64,000 bases of DNA from Brevibacillus composti (GCF_016406105.1 NZ_CP066308.1:1003501-1067500); one strand, 5' to 3'. Numbered from the stretch's first letter, positions 25,730 through 34,845 are shown. The notes: generated from the letters alone by a model not told the origin. Numbers and translations: made by a program.

Positions 25730-27103
25730 TTGAAAAGGAAAAGGAGCTTTTCACTTTTCAGCTCAGCACTTTTGTCTCTTTCCCTGCTGCTGGCAGCCTG
25801 TACTGGACAACAGGCGAACACCGGGCAGCCGACAACCAGCGGGGAGCCGTCGAATAGCCCGGCGCCGGCCGAGCAAATCGAGCTGAAGATGGGGTACTAC
25901 TCCGATCCGCCGACGCAGAAAAAGATGGAGGAGCTGCTGGCCAAATTCATGGCGAAGCACCCGAATATCAAAATCACGACGGAGACGGGACCGCATGCGC
26001 AGTTTTTCCAAAAGCTGAACACCCAGATAGCCGGCGGCACCGCGCCCGATCTGTGGCTGAGCGACGGGGTGAAAGTGTTTGAATTCGCCGAGCGCGGCGC
26101 GGTCAAGGACCTGCGCGAGCTGATCGAGCGGGATCTGAAACCGGAGGAGTATTACGGCATCGAAGCCAACCGGGGGCCGGGCGGAGAGATCTGGGGCGTG
26201 CCCCAGGGCCTGCAGATCGGCGTGCTTTATTACAACAAAGCGCTGTTTGACAAGGCCCAGCTGAAATATCCCCAAGCCGACTGGACCTGGGATCAGGTGA
26301 AGGAAGCAGCCGAGCTGTTGACGATTGACGCCAACGGCAAAAACGCCAAAGATCCCGCTTTTGACGCCAAAAAGGTGTCGGAGTACGGATTTACCATCTT
26401 CGGCAATGCCATCGGCGTAAGCCGGGGCTGGTTTCCGCTGATGAAAGCATACGGCGGCGGGGTGTTGGACAGCAGTCTGCAAAAAGCTGTTCTCGACAGT
26501 CCCGAGAACCAGCAGGCGATCCAATGGATGGTAGACGGCATGCAAAAGGGAATCTTCCCGGACCCGGTCGATTTGCAGAGCTTCCAGGATCCGTTCAAGC
26601 CGTTTTTGAGCGGCGTCTCCGCGATGCAGATCGACATCTACGCCGCACGGGTGAAGATGCGGGATGCCGGACTCCAGTTCGATGTCGTACCGCTGCCGGC
26701 CGGACCGACGGGCAAACGCTTCGCGCCGAGCATCGCCAACTCCTGGGTGATCAGCAAATCGGCCGATGAGAAAAAGACCCAGGCGGCCTGGGAATGGATC
26801 AAATACTGGGCGACCGACGATGAGGCGCAAAAAGAGTGGGCGTCGCTGGGAGAAGCGATTCCGGTCAAGAAAACCGTGGCGGAAGCCGTCCTCACCTCGG
26901 ACACCTCGCTCAATGCCAAAGCGTATCTGGACAGTCTCGAATTCGCGGGCACGCTGGATGCCAACGCCGTCTTCGGCGAATGGCGCAAGCAGTTTGAAGA
27001 CCAGATGCTCCCTGTATTCTCCGGCCAGATGAGCGTCGAGCAGGGTCTAAAAAACACCAATGAGGCGATCCAAAAGGTACTGGATGAGTTCTACAAAAAA
27101 TAA
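25730..27103 (+). CDS. Sugar ABC transporter substrate-binding lipoprotein
   Basis: 457 residues from TTG 25730 (MKRKRSFSLFSSALLSLSLL LAAC), with GGAGGGG 7 nt upstream; an in-frame ATG at 25715 precedes this site and is unlikely. Lipobox LAAC is followed by a Thr/Ser/Pro linker, then a cluster-1 (MalE/UgpB-like) fold: MEELLAKFMAKHPNIKI, INTQIAGGTAPDLWL-like, GVPQGLQIGVLYYNKALFD, and the C-terminal AWEWIKYWATDDEAQKEW. Two permease genes follow at once; no ATPase is present, as is usual where a shared MsmK/UgpC-type ATPase serves several importers. The sugar is unknown. Confidence 0.92.
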   Translation: MKRKRSFSLFSSALLSLSLLLAACTGQQANTGQPTTSGEPSNSPAPAEQIELKMGYYSDPPTQKKMEELLAKFMAKHPNIKITTETGPHAQFFQKLNTQIAGGTAPDLWLSDGVKVFEFAERGAVKDLRELIERDLKPEEYYGIEANRGPGGEIWGVPQGLQIGVLYYNKALFDKAQLKYPQADWTWDQVKEAAELLTIDANGKNAKDPAFDAKKVSEYGFTIFGNAIGVSRGWFPLMKAYGGGVLDSSLQKAVLDSPENQQAIQWMVDGMQKGIFPDPVDLQSFQDPFKPFLSGVSAMQIDIYAARVKMRDAGLQFDVVPLPAGPTGKRFAPSIANSWVISKSADEKKTQAAWEWIKYWATDDEAQKEWASLGEAIPVKKTVAEAVLTSDTSLNAKAYLDSLEFAGTLDANAVFGEWRKQFEDQMLPVFSGQMSVEQGLKNTNEAIQKVLDEFYKK

Positions 27104-27129
27104 CAAACGCTTACGGGAGATGCGCTGTC

Positions 27130-28098
27130 ATGAACCAGAACCCGGAAATTGCGCGTGAACTGCCAGTCGATCGTCGGCCAAATCCGACACCGAAAAAGAA
27201 AAAATGGCTGGACGGTGAGGGGAGATGGGGGATTCTGCTCGTCTCCCCTTACCTGTTGCATTTTCTCGTTTTTGTCGCGTTTACGTCACTTGCTTCCCTC
27301 TATTTCAGCTTTACGCAGTACGACATGCTCAATCCGCCGAAATGGACGGGCCTGTCCAACTATCAAAAGATGCTGGATGATCCGCTGTTTTGGAAGGCGC
27401 TGCGGAATACCATCTACTTCACCGTACTGCTCGTCCCGATCAAGACGGCGCTCGCACTGGTGCTGGCTGTCGCCTTGAATCAAAAGCTGAAGGGGCTCAA
27501 GCTCTACCGGATCGCCCATTTTATCCCGGTCATTTCGTCCTGGACCGTCATCGCTTATGTAGCCGACTCCATTTTTAATCCCCGCTTTGGCTGGGCCAAT
27601 GGCCTGTTGATGAAGCTGGGGCTGGAGCCGAAGAACTGGCTGGCCGATGAGCAGCTGGTGATCCCCGTGCTGGTCGCGGTGGCTGTGTGGAAGGGCGTCG
27701 GGTATATGATGGTGCTGTTTTTGGCGGGCTTGCAAAACGTACCCGGCGATCTGTACGAAGCCGCCGAGATTGACGGGGCAGGACCGCTGCAAAAGTTTTG
27801 GCGCGTGACGGTGCCGCTGATTTCCGGCACTACCTTCCTGGTGCTGATCCTCAGCACGATCAGTTCCTTTCAAAACTTCGAGCAAATCTATGTGATGACC
27901 GGCGGGACGGTGGACGTCAGTTCGGCAGGGGGGCCCAATAATGCCAGCCTGGTCCTGATGCTGCTCTTGTACCGGGAAGGCTTCACCTTTTTCCACATGG
28001 GCTACGCCTCGGCGATTGCCTGGGTGCTGTTTCTGATCCTGTTTGTCTTTACCTTCATCCAGATGAGACTGCAAAAAAAATGGGTTCACTATGATTGA
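27130..28098 (+). CDS. Sugar ABC transporter permease, MalF/UgpA type
   Basis: 322 residues, ATG with a modest ACGGGAGA site. Six predicted helices; a basic cytoplasmic N-terminus (PNPTPKKKKWLDGEGRWG), then the first helix near residues 36-60. The EAA loop is YEAAEIDGAGPLQKFWRVTVPLI near residue 215, the contact site for the ATPase. It is 26 nt downstream of the binding-protein gene and overlaps the reading frame region of the next permease. Confidence 0.94.
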   Translation: MNQNPEIARELPVDRRPNPTPKKKKWLDGEGRWGILLVSPYLLHFLVFVAFTSLASLYFSFTQYDMLNPPKWTGLSNYQKMLDDPLFWKALRNTIYFTVLLVPIKTALALVLAVALNQKLKGLKLYRIAHFIPVISSWTVIAYVADSIFNPRFGWANGLLMKLGLEPKNWLADEQLVIPVLVAVAVWKGVGYMMVLFLAGLQNVPGDLYEAAEIDGAGPLQKFWRVTVPLISGTTFLVLILSTISSFQNFEQIYVMTGGTVDVSSAGGPNNASLVLMLLLYREGFTFFHMGYASAIAWVLFLILFVFTFIQMRLQKKWVHYD

Positions 28099-28117
28099 GG
28101 AAGGGGGAGCTACTCCG

Positions 28118-28948
28118 TTGAATCCGCGAAAAAATCTGCGAAAAGCACTGGCCTACGGGGCCATCGTGATCAGCTCGCTCCTGATGTTTATCCCGTTCCT
28201 CACTGCCCTGTTCAACTCGCTCAAAACGGTGGCCCAGTACAACAAATATCCGCCGGAGCTGTTTCCCGATCCGATCAAATGGAGCAATTACCCCGAGGTG
28301 TGGGAGCTGGCCCATTTCAATACGTACACCCTCAACAGCCTGACCGTCTCGCTGCTCTCCATCCTGGGGGCGATCCTGTCCAGCTCGATGGTGGCATACG
28401 CCTTTGCCCGGCTTCGTTTTCCGTTTCGGGACACGCTCTTTTTGATCGTGCTGGGGACGATGATGATTCCCGGCGTCGTGACGATCATCCCGCAGTTCAT
28501 CATTTTCAAGAATCTCGGCATGCTGGATACGCTGATGCCGCTCTGGGTACTGGAGTGGCTGGGACAGCCCTTCGGGATTTTCCTGATGCGGCAGGCCTTT
28601 CTGGGAATTCCCCGGGAGTACGAGGAGGCGGCCAAGATCGACGGCTGCAATCCGTTTCAGATCTACTGGCGCGTCGCCTTGCCGATGTGCAAGCCTTCGC
28701 TCGCGACCTTGGCCATTTTCACATTCATGGCGAAATGGAATGAAATCCTCGCGCCTGTCATCTACATCACGTCACAGGAAAAATACACGCTGCCGGTCGG
28801 CATCCTGTCGCTCAAAGGGCAGTGGACCGGGGGCAATGACCAGTACCTGGTGGCCGGGGCTTTGATCAGCTTGATCCCGATCCTGATCGTCTTTTTGATC
28901 GCGGAAAAATACTTCGTCGAAGGTGCGCGAAGCTCCGGATTGAAGTGA
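28118..28948 (+). CDS. Sugar ABC transporter permease, MalG/UgpE type
   Basis: 276 residues from TTG 28118 (MNPRKNLRKALAYGAIVISS), with GAGGAAGGGGGA ending 9 nt upstream. An in-frame ATG at 28091 overlaps the preceding gene but has no ribosome site. Six helices; EAA loop EYEEAAKIDGCNPFQIYWRV near residue 180. C-terminal region LPVGILSLKGQWTGGNDQY is typical of the carbohydrate-uptake-1 family. With the upstream permease it forms the membrane heterodimer. Confidence 0.93.
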   Translation: MNPRKNLRKALAYGAIVISSLLMFIPFLTALFNSLKTVAQYNKYPPELFPDPIKWSNYPEVWELAHFNTYTLNSLTVSLLSILGAILSSSMVAYAFARLRFPFRDTLFLIVLGTMMIPGVVTIIPQFIIFKNLGMLDTLMPLWVLEWLGQPFGIFLMRQAFLGIPREYEEAAKIDGCNPFQIYWRVALPMCKPSLATLAIFTFMAKWNEILAPVIYITSQEKYTLPVGILSLKGQWTGGNDQYLVAGALISLIPILIVFLIAEKYFVEGARSSGLK

Positions 28949-29039
28949 TGCCGGACGGCTGTGCCGGATGCTCACGCCGGACGACTGTCCGTTCCGTCAG
29001 GGGCAGAGGTGAGATTATACGAACGGGGGATGTGCCCAC

Positions 29040-30011
29040 ATGAACTATTACCCATGGGCAGAAGAGTGGCTCGAAGCGGTTTGTCAGCTCTGGAACGGGC
29101 AGTGGGCGGAGCGCTTTCCGATGAGAGGCGAGCTGCTCCGCCAAAACAGCCTGGACGATCCCCATCTCCTGCGGGAAGGCTCGTGGGTGGCCGTGGACGA
29201 GCTCAGCCAAAAGCCGGTCGGCGTCGTCATCGCCAAATGCTGGCGCGAAGAAGATCCGGTCGATTGGGGAAAAGGGACGGGATGGATTCAGGCGCTGCTC
29301 GTCGATCAGTCACACCGCGGACGGGGGATCGGCTCCGCGCTGCTGAAGCGGGCAGAGGCGGCTCTCGCCCAAAAGCAGGTCGAAAAGATCGCGCTGGGCA
29401 GCGATTGGTGGCATTACTTCCCCGGCGTTCCGGAAGAGGAGCGGGAGGCGATGGCGTGGCTGGAGCGGCAGGGGTATCAGGCGGGAGGGCCGCAGTTTGA
29501 CTTGCTTGCCACTTGGCCCTCTGCGCTTCCCGCCGATCAGCCGCCGCAGACAGGGGAGGTCAGCTTTCGCGTCGCACAGCCGCAGGATCGGGAGCGGCTG
29601 CTGACGTTTCTTCACCGCGCTTTTCCCGGACGCTGGGAGTACGAAGCCCTCTGCTATTTTGAAAAAGGGGGGACAGGCCGGGAGTATGTGCTCGCGGAGA
29701 AACAGGGCGCGATCATCGGTTTTTGCCGGATCAATGATGCCCGCTCGCCGCTGATCGCCCAGAATGTGTACTGGGCGCCGCTCTTTTCCGAAGAGCTGGG
29801 CGGGATCGGGCCTGTCGGGGTGGATCAGGCTGAGCGAAAGCACGGGTACGGTCTGGCGGTGGTCCAGGCCGGAGTCTATTTTCTCCGCAAGCGGGGCATC
29901 CGCACCATCTGCATCGACTGGACGGATCTCGTGGCATTTTACGGGAAACTGGGCTTTCAGGTCTGGAAGGGGTATCGCGCTTATCACAAAGTGCCTATTT
30001 ATCCGATCTGA
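29040..30011 (+). CDS. Tandem GNAT-family N-acetyltransferase
   Basis: 323 residues, ATG with GGGGGA upstream. Two GNAT domains: the first, residues ~10-150, has the acetyl-CoA loop VDQSHRGRGIGSALLKRAE; the second, ~165-320, is more degenerate, with GVDQAERKHGYGLAVVQAG and FYGKLGFQVWKGYRAY. Such duplicated GNAT proteins are common in Firmicutes and mostly uncharacterised. It follows the sugar permease gene by 91 nt with no clear terminator, so co-transcription is possible. The substrate is unknown. Confidence 0.85.
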   Translation: MNYYPWAEEWLEAVCQLWNGQWAERFPMRGELLRQNSLDDPHLLREGSWVAVDELSQKPVGVVIAKCWREEDPVDWGKGTGWIQALLVDQSHRGRGIGSALLKRAEAALAQKQVEKIALGSDWWHYFPGVPEEEREAMAWLERQGYQAGGPQFDLLATWPSALPADQPPQTGEVSFRVAQPQDRERLLTFLHRAFPGRWEYEALCYFEKGGTGREYVLAEKQGAIIGFCRINDARSPLIAQNVYWAPLFSEELGGIGPVGVDQAERKHGYGLAVVQAGVYFLRKRGIRTICIDWTDLVAFYGKLGFQVWKGYRAYHKVPIYPI

Positions 30012-30202
30012 AAACACGCATGGAGATTGGGGCGAAATTGCCAGAAAAAACGTGAATATTTTCGACAAACCGGGATTACCTTGTAGTAACGAAGAATCGA
30101 TCGTGCATTTGTCCCAGATTAGACGGCAGCCGGACTTCATCTGGGGAGGAGGTCAGACTTTTTACCCGCCATCAATAGGTTTTTTACAGAAGGGGAGATC
30201 CC

Positions 30203-30565
30203 ATGGGGATAAGACTGATCAAGATTGCCGGCGTTTATTTTGTCATCGCGATTCTGATGGGGATGTACATGTCCATGTCGCATCAGTTCCAGCTGAGAGG
30301 CGTGCACACCCATCTCAATCTCGTCGGCTGGGTGTCCATGGCGCTGGCCGGAATTTTGTATCACCTGTTTCCGGCTGCGGCGGAAAGCAGGCTGGCGAAG
30401 ATTCACTTTTGGCTGCATAATTTGGCTCTGCCCGTGATGATGCTGGGTGTTGCATTTCTCTCCTACGGCCGGACGGAATTTGCGGGAATCATCCCGATCG
30501 GAGCGATTCCGCTGATTATCGGACTGATCTTGTTTGTAGTCAATCTGTTTCGGAATGTGAAATAA
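30203..30565 (+). CDS. Small four-helix cytochrome oxidase subunit I-like membrane protein
   Basis: 120 residues, GAAGGGGAG ribosome site. Four helices with histidines placed as in heme-copper oxidase subunit I fragments: QLRGVHTHLNLVGWVSMALA (residues ~30-49), ILYHLFPAAAES, and KIHFWLHNLALPVMM. The HTHLNLVGW and YHLFP motifs are shared with stand-alone COX1/NorB-like mini-proteins annotated in Bacillales. It is far too short to be a functional oxidase; it may bind heme. The role is unknown. Confidence 0.7.
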   Translation: MGIRLIKIAGVYFVIAILMGMYMSMSHQFQLRGVHTHLNLVGWVSMALAGILYHLFPAAAESRLAKIHFWLHNLALPVMMLGVAFLSYGRTEFAGIIPIGAIPLIIGLILFVVNLFRNVK

Positions 30566-30689
30566 GGCCGCGCGAGGGCAGCGGACCTGTGAGCGGCAAC
30601 CATTTCGGAAAGGGATGCCGATTTTCGGCAAGAGTGATCCCGGGTGGTAGACGGGACAATATCGGGTTACACGGTAGAAATAAGGGGGG

Positions 30690-30719
30690 AAGCCGGCGGG
30701 GAACAGGCACGCCGGCTTT
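30690..30719 (+). terminator. Hairpin terminator-like element 1
   Basis: AAGCCGGCG pairs with CGCCGGCTT, followed by TG and T-rich sequence. Confidence 0.6.
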
Positions 30720-30754
30720 GTTGTACCCGCTTGGCCGCTTGAATAGGGTACGGC

Positions 30755-30792
30755 AAAGGCTTCGCCACCAGCTTGGCGAGGCCTTTGTTTTT
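30755..30792 (+). terminator. Hairpin terminator 2
   Basis: AAAGGCTTCGCCA pairs with TTGGCGAGGCCTTT, followed by GTTTTT. Between 30566 and 30913 there is otherwise only the promoter of the next unit. Confidence 0.8.
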
Positions 30793-30812
30793 CCCAAAAT
30801 GGAAACCGAATA

Positions 30813-30864
30813 TTGACAAAATTCGTTCATCAACTTATATTTCTATTTAGGAATCATTAGGGAA
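30813..30864 (+). promoter_or_regulatory. Promoter and GGAA-repeat site of the M20/CapA remnant operon
   Basis: TTGACA (30813-30818), 17-nt spacer, TATATT (30836-30841). The motif GGAATCATTAGGGAA (30850-30864) starts 8 nt after the -10, over the expected start site. A near-identical arrangement occurs at 33938-33991. Confidence 0.7.
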
Positions 30865-30913
30865 TTTTTCCTTTTGATAAACAACAGATACCTAAAGAGA
30901 GGATCTCATCCAT

Positions 30914-31672
30914 ATGAATATCAGTCAGGACATCCAAAACATAAAGGAGAAGCTGATCCAAAGGCGGCGAGATTTCCACCAATATCCCGAGTCCGGCTGG
31001 ATTGAGTACCGCACGTCCGCCATCATCGCAGAGCTGTTGACCGAATGGGGCTACCAGGTCTACGTCAGCAAAGACGTGTGCAAGGATGCCTCCCGGATGG
31101 GCGTGCCATCCCCCGACGTGCTGCGCTACCACGAGAACCGGGCGATTCAGGAGGGAGTCCAGGCCAGTTGGGTCGAGCAGATGGAGGGCGGGTTCACCGG
31201 GGCAGTCGGCGTACTCAAGCTGGATAAGCCGGGACCCGTCATCGCGCTTCGCTTTGATATTGACTCCAACGACTTGACGGAGAGCACGAGTCCGGATCAC
31301 CGGGCGGTGCAGGAGGGTTTCCAGTCGCAGCACGCAGGGATGATGCACGCCTGCGGCCATGACGGTCATGCGGCCATCGGCCTCGGTGTGGCGGAGATTC
31401 TCGCGAAATACAAAGAGCAGCTCTCCGGCGAGATCCGCCTGCTCTTCCAACCGGCGGAGGAAGGAAGCCGCGGGGCAAAAGCGATGGTGGATGCCGGCTG
31501 GCTGGAGGGCGTCGATTATTTTTTCAGCGGCCATATCGCCTTCAAGAGCAAGACCATTGGCGAGATTGTGGCAGCCGTCGGCGGCTTTTTGGCTACGAGT
31601 AAAATCAATGTCTCGTTTACAGGCAGGGCAGCCCATGCCGGGGCCGAACCGGAGAAGGGGAAGAATGCTCTT
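30914..31672 (+). pseudogene. M20-family amidohydrolase, 3'-truncated (chimera with CapA)
   Basis: ATG with AGAGGATC upstream. About 250 codons of an AbgB/IAL-hydrolase-like protein remain: RRRDFHQYPESGWIEYRT, GPVIALRFDIDSND, and the metal-site MMHACGHDGHAAIGLG near residue 145, then LLFQPAEEGSRGAKAM, ending FTGRAAHAGAEPEKGKNALL. Thereafter the DNA jumps, out of frame, into a CapA gene. The catalytic C-terminal part and last metal ligand are lost. I infer one deletion removing the 3' end of this gene and the 5' half of the next. Confidence 0.85.
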
Positions 31673-32387
31673 TTGGTACCTCAAGGAAGGCTTTGCCGTG
31701 GGCGCTGATTCGGATCTCTTCCCGTTCGGCGGGCATGCCTTTCGGGCGGGGGAGACAGAGGGGAAGACGACCGCCCCGAACCAGGCCGATATGCAGCGGA
31801 TTTTGCGCAGGATCTCCGAGGCGAGGCGCCAGGCAGACGTCGTGCTGGTCAGCATTCACGCCCATGAGATGAAGGGGGAAGCCAAGGATCAGCCGGCTGA
31901 TTTTCTGGTGGAGTTTTCCCGCGCGTGTATCGATGAAGGGGCACATGCGGTGATCGGGCATGGACCGCATATCCTCAGAGCCGTGGAGATCTACAAGGAA
32001 CGTCCGATTTTTTACAGCCTGGGCAATTTCATTTTCCAAAATGATTCGGTCACGCATCTGCCCGCCGATTTCTATGAAAAGTACGGACTGGATCACGCGG
32101 CGAACGTGTCCGATGCGCTCGACAAGCGAAGCCTTGGGGGGACGCGCGGATTGGGAATGGACCCGAAGGTATGGTCTTCCGTCATCCCCCACTGGGTGAT
32201 GGAGGACGGGCGTTTGAAGGAGCTCGCGCTGTATCCCATCGAGCTCGGATTCGACCTGCCCCGCTACCGGCGAGGATGGCCGGAACTGTCGGAGAAGACC
32301 GATGCGCTGGAGAATCTGCGGGCGCTTTCCGAGCCGTTCGGGACGAGAATGGAGATCGGGCAGGGCGTGGCCCGCGTGATTCTTTGA
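31673..32387 (+). pseudogene. CapA-family (poly-gamma-glutamate synthesis-like) protein, 5'-truncated
   Basis: From about 31680 the other frame carries the C-terminal half of a PGA_cap/CapA calcineurin-like phosphoesterase: FPFGGHAFRAGE, ADVVLVSIHAHEMKGE, and IGHGPHILRAVEIYKERPIF followed by YSLGNFIFQND, then KYGLDHAANVSDALD. No start codon or ribosome site precedes it; the N-terminal half with the first metal motif is missing. Translation would need frameshifting from the M20 fragment. Confidence 0.85.
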
Positions 32388-32436
32388 GCGCAAGTCCCGC
32401 ATGATCACACTGTCCGAGGCTCGGTGCACGCATGTA

Positions 32437-32480
32437 CAAAAAAAGCCGCCTCCCGGGAATAAGGAGAAAACGGCTTTTGC
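32437..32480. terminator. Bidirectional terminator between CapA remnant and regulator
   Basis: AAAAGCCG and CGGCTTTT bracket a GC-rich stem (CCTCC/GGAG) between converging genes. Confidence 0.75.
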
Positions 32481-32501
32481 ACTCGCTGTGATCAAAGGGA
32501 G

Positions 32502-33818
32502 CTAAAGATCCCTCCGGCTTCTGTCTGTGATCCGGTAGATTTTGCGCGGCCTGCCGCGGTTGGTGGGGGCTTCTTCGCCGATCACTTCCGCGAGTCCGTG
32601 CTGCTCCAGGTCGGTCAGGATGCGGCGGGCATTTCGCGTGGTCATGCCCAGCATCTCGGCGATTTCCGGGGCGCTGATCGAGTTTTTCCCCAGATGTTTT
32701 TGGACCGCCAGCAGTTTGGCAAAGGTGGTGATGGCGACTCCCGCTTTTTTCAGCAATTCACTCATCTGGGTGTCATCGGTTCGATAGGTAAAGCTGATGC
32801 TGTCCGGCCGCTGCAGCGGCCCTTCGATGCGGCCCTCGTCATCGACCAGGATCGCGCAGGAGCCCATCTTTTGCGCGTAAAGCAGAGCCAGCCGCGCATT
32901 GCGCTCGGCTGCCAGCGCCGTCACGCCGTACCCGATTCCGATATTCGTCTGCTGGTCTGTCACGACGGAGAGTCTCTCCAGCAGGGAGGAGGCATGAGCA
33001 TCTGGATTCCCTTCCAGCGCCCCGCGTGTGGAGAAGATCATGTACTTTCCGTTCCCCGTGCTGATGAAGGCGCCGGAGACCTTCTCGACGTAATCGAGGA
33101 TCGTGTCCTGCAGGCGCAGATGCAGCTTGCTGACGTCGTACGAGCTTTTATTTTCGCCGATCAGCTTTTCCAGTCCGTTGACCTCGATGGTCATCACGGC
33201 GATCTGCGACTTTTTAAAATGGAGAGACTCTCCCGTCGTCCGCGCCAGATGGAGCATCGAGCGGATACTCATGCGATTGGGGGTGATCCGGTATACGGGA
33301 ATATTGACTGCCCGCAACTCCTCGTAGACGGCGCTGATACAGGTGGCGCAGGCGTCTACCTTGCCTTCCCGGTACAGCGCGGAATGAAAGGAGACCAGGT
33401 CCTGGGTCGGTTTGTAGCCCGGATACGAGAGCAGGTGAAACTCGCTGAAGGGCAAGTCCAGCTCATTGCAGGTCTCCTGCAGGTGGTGCAAGTGAAACGT
33501 ATCGAAACTGACGCGGTCCACGGGGAGCCGGTCGCGGTAGACGATCTCCATGAGGACTTTGGTCAGACTGGAGCCGTTTAATTGGGGAAACAGCACCTTT
33601 TCATTGGCAAGATGTTCTTTGGCAAGAGAATAGGGGGCCTGACCGGAAAATATCCAGATATCAATCTGCCCTTCCTGTTCCCGCACGATCCGGGGGGTCT
33701 CCTGGATATCGTGGTAAATAAGCGGAAGGATGGTCATGTGTTCATTAAATTCTTTCCCGATTTCGCAAATCAGCTCGATGGAGTCCTTCGGGCCGACTGC
33801 TCCGACTCTAGCAATCAT
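32502..33818 (-). CDS. Two-domain transcriptional regulator (winged-helix at C-terminus)
   Basis: 438 residues, AAGGAAAGGG ribosome site. The N-terminal ~190 residues resemble a ligand-sensing Rossmann-type domain (MIARVGAVGPKDSIELICEI). The middle has a weak cyclase-like fold (GNGKYMIFSTRG) without catalytic residues. The C-terminal ~70 residues form a winged HTH (SAPEIAEMLGMTTRNARRIL, then NRGRPRKIYRI). I recognise it as a regulator found beside CapA and peptidase genes but do not know its ligand. It is the only intact gene between two collapsed operons, both of which carry the same GGAA-N7-GGAA site at their promoters. Confidence 0.75.
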   Translation of the reverse strand: MIARVGAVGPKDSIELICEIGKEFNEHMTILPLIYHDIQETPRIVREQEGQIDIWIFSGQAPYSLAKEHLANEKVLFPQLNGSSLTKVLMEIVYRDRLPVDRVSFDTFHLHHLQETCNELDLPFSEFHLLSYPGYKPTQDLVSFHSALYREGKVDACATCISAVYEELRAVNIPVYRITPNRMSIRSMLHLARTTGESLHFKKSQIAVMTIEVNGLEKLIGENKSSYDVSKLHLRLQDTILDYVEKVSGAFISTGNGKYMIFSTRGALEGNPDAHASSLLERLSVVTDQQTNIGIGYGVTALAAERNARLALLYAQKMGSCAILVDDEGRIEGPLQRPDSISFTYRTDDTQMSELLKKAGVAITTFAKLLAVQKHLGKNSISAPEIAEMLGMTTRNARRILTDLEQHGLAEVIGEEAPTNRGRPRKIYRITDRSRRDL

Positions 33819-33879
33819 AGTGCGATCCCTTTCCTTTGCCTAAAAATAGAAAATAGAAATGAACAGATAATATTCGCCT

Positions 33880-33908
33880 CATAAATAGAAAACCCTTTCA
33901 TATGTCAA
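33880..33908 (-). promoter_or_regulatory. Promoter of the regulator gene
   Basis: On the minus strand TTGACA (33908-33903), 17-nt spacer, TTTATG (33885-33880). The -10 is poor. It diverges from the promoter at 33938. Confidence 0.5.
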
Positions 33909-33937
33909 AATCGGTGGACAATTAAAAATTATTTAAG

Positions 33938-33991
33938 TTGACACTGAATAACAGCCAGTTTTATATTCGTATTAAGGGAATCATTTAGGAA
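33938..33991 (+). promoter_or_regulatory. Promoter and GGAA-repeat site of the collapsed peptide operon
   Basis: TTGACA (33938-33943), 17-nt spacer, TTATAT (33961-33966), then GGAATCATTTAGGAA (33977-33991) 10 nt further on. This is the same layout and 13 of 15 motif bases as at 30813-30864. It is a likely shared operator, direct repeat GGAA spaced one helical turn. Confidence 0.7.
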
Positions 33992-34020
33992 ATATACCAT
34001 AATAAAGCGGGGTGATCCAG

Positions 34021-34245
34021 ATGAAAGATGTGTTAGCCTTTGTCGATCAAAACAAAGACCTGTATATCCGGTGGCTGCAGGAGCTGTGCAGACAGCCCAG
34101 CATCGCGACGCAAGACCGGGGGATGTCCGAGGCGGCGGCCATGGTTGAAAAGCTGATCGCGGATATCGGCGGAAAAGCCGAACAGATCGAAACGGCCGGA
34201 TATCCTGTCGTCTACGGCGAGTTTGCTTACGGGAAGAAGAAAACG
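34021..34245 (+). pseudogene. M20 peptidase, N-terminal fragment
   Basis: ATG with GGGGTGATCC upstream. About 75 codons of a dipeptidase-type M20 protein: LYIRWLQELCRQPSIATQDR and AGYPVVYGEFAYGKKKTL. The frame then runs straight into DppB-type permease sequence, so the metal-binding and catalytic parts are gone. In intact relatives a peptide-binding protein gene commonly precedes dppB; it too must have been lost in this deletion. Confidence 0.8.
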
Positions 34246-34845
34246 CTGCCGATTGTGCTGGAGCGCTTGCCGGCCACGTTTGAGCTGGCGGCGGCGGCCA
34301 TGCTGGTCGCGACCGTGATCTCGATTCCGCTGGGCATCCTCTCGGCGACTCACCCGCAATTCCTTTATCGATGTGATCGCGACAGGCGCAGCCGTTTTGG
34401 GAAAAGCGATGCCGCACTTCTGGCTGGGAATTATGCTGATTTTGCTGCTCTCTGTAAAAATGGGCGTCTTTCCGGTTTCGGGAAGCGGCACGCTGTCCCA
34501 CCTCGTTTTGCCCGCCATTACGCTGGGCACCGGCGCGGCCGCCGAAATGACGAGGCTGATCCGCTCCAGCATGCTGGAAATTCTCGGGCAGGACTATATC
34601 CGGACAGCCCGCAGCAAGGGATTGGTAGAGACGCTCGTCGTGTACAAGCACGCATTCCGCAACTCACTGATTCCGGTTGTCACGATCATGGCCTTGCAGA
34701 TGTCCAGTCTGATCGGCGGCGCATTGATTACCGAGGCCATCTTTGCCTGGCCGGGCATGGGGCAATTGATCATTCAGGCGGTCAATACGAGCGATATGGC
34801 GATCGTGCAAGCCTCGGTATTCGTCGTGGCGCTTCTGCTGACCGT
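34246..34845 (+). pseudogene. DppB-type dipeptide/oligopeptide permease fragment, frameshifted
   Basis: Begins mid-protein at IVLERLPATFELAAAAMLVA followed by ISIPLGILSA. One extra C in CACCCGCAATTCC (near 34357) breaks the frame. The next frame continues FIDVIATGAAVLGKAMPHFW, LGQDYIRTARSKGL (EAA-like loop) and ITEAIFAWPGMGQLIIQAV. It then fuses in frame to DppC near VALLLTVV. The first ~90 and last ~20 residues of DppB are missing. Confidence 0.85.

Noticed and set aside
25255..25857. 200-codon plus-strand frame through the 16-bp array
   Set aside because: It overlaps the RpiR gene end and the lipoprotein start in a different frame, lacks a ribosome site, and its His/Thr/Pro-rich content is an artefact of the repeat.
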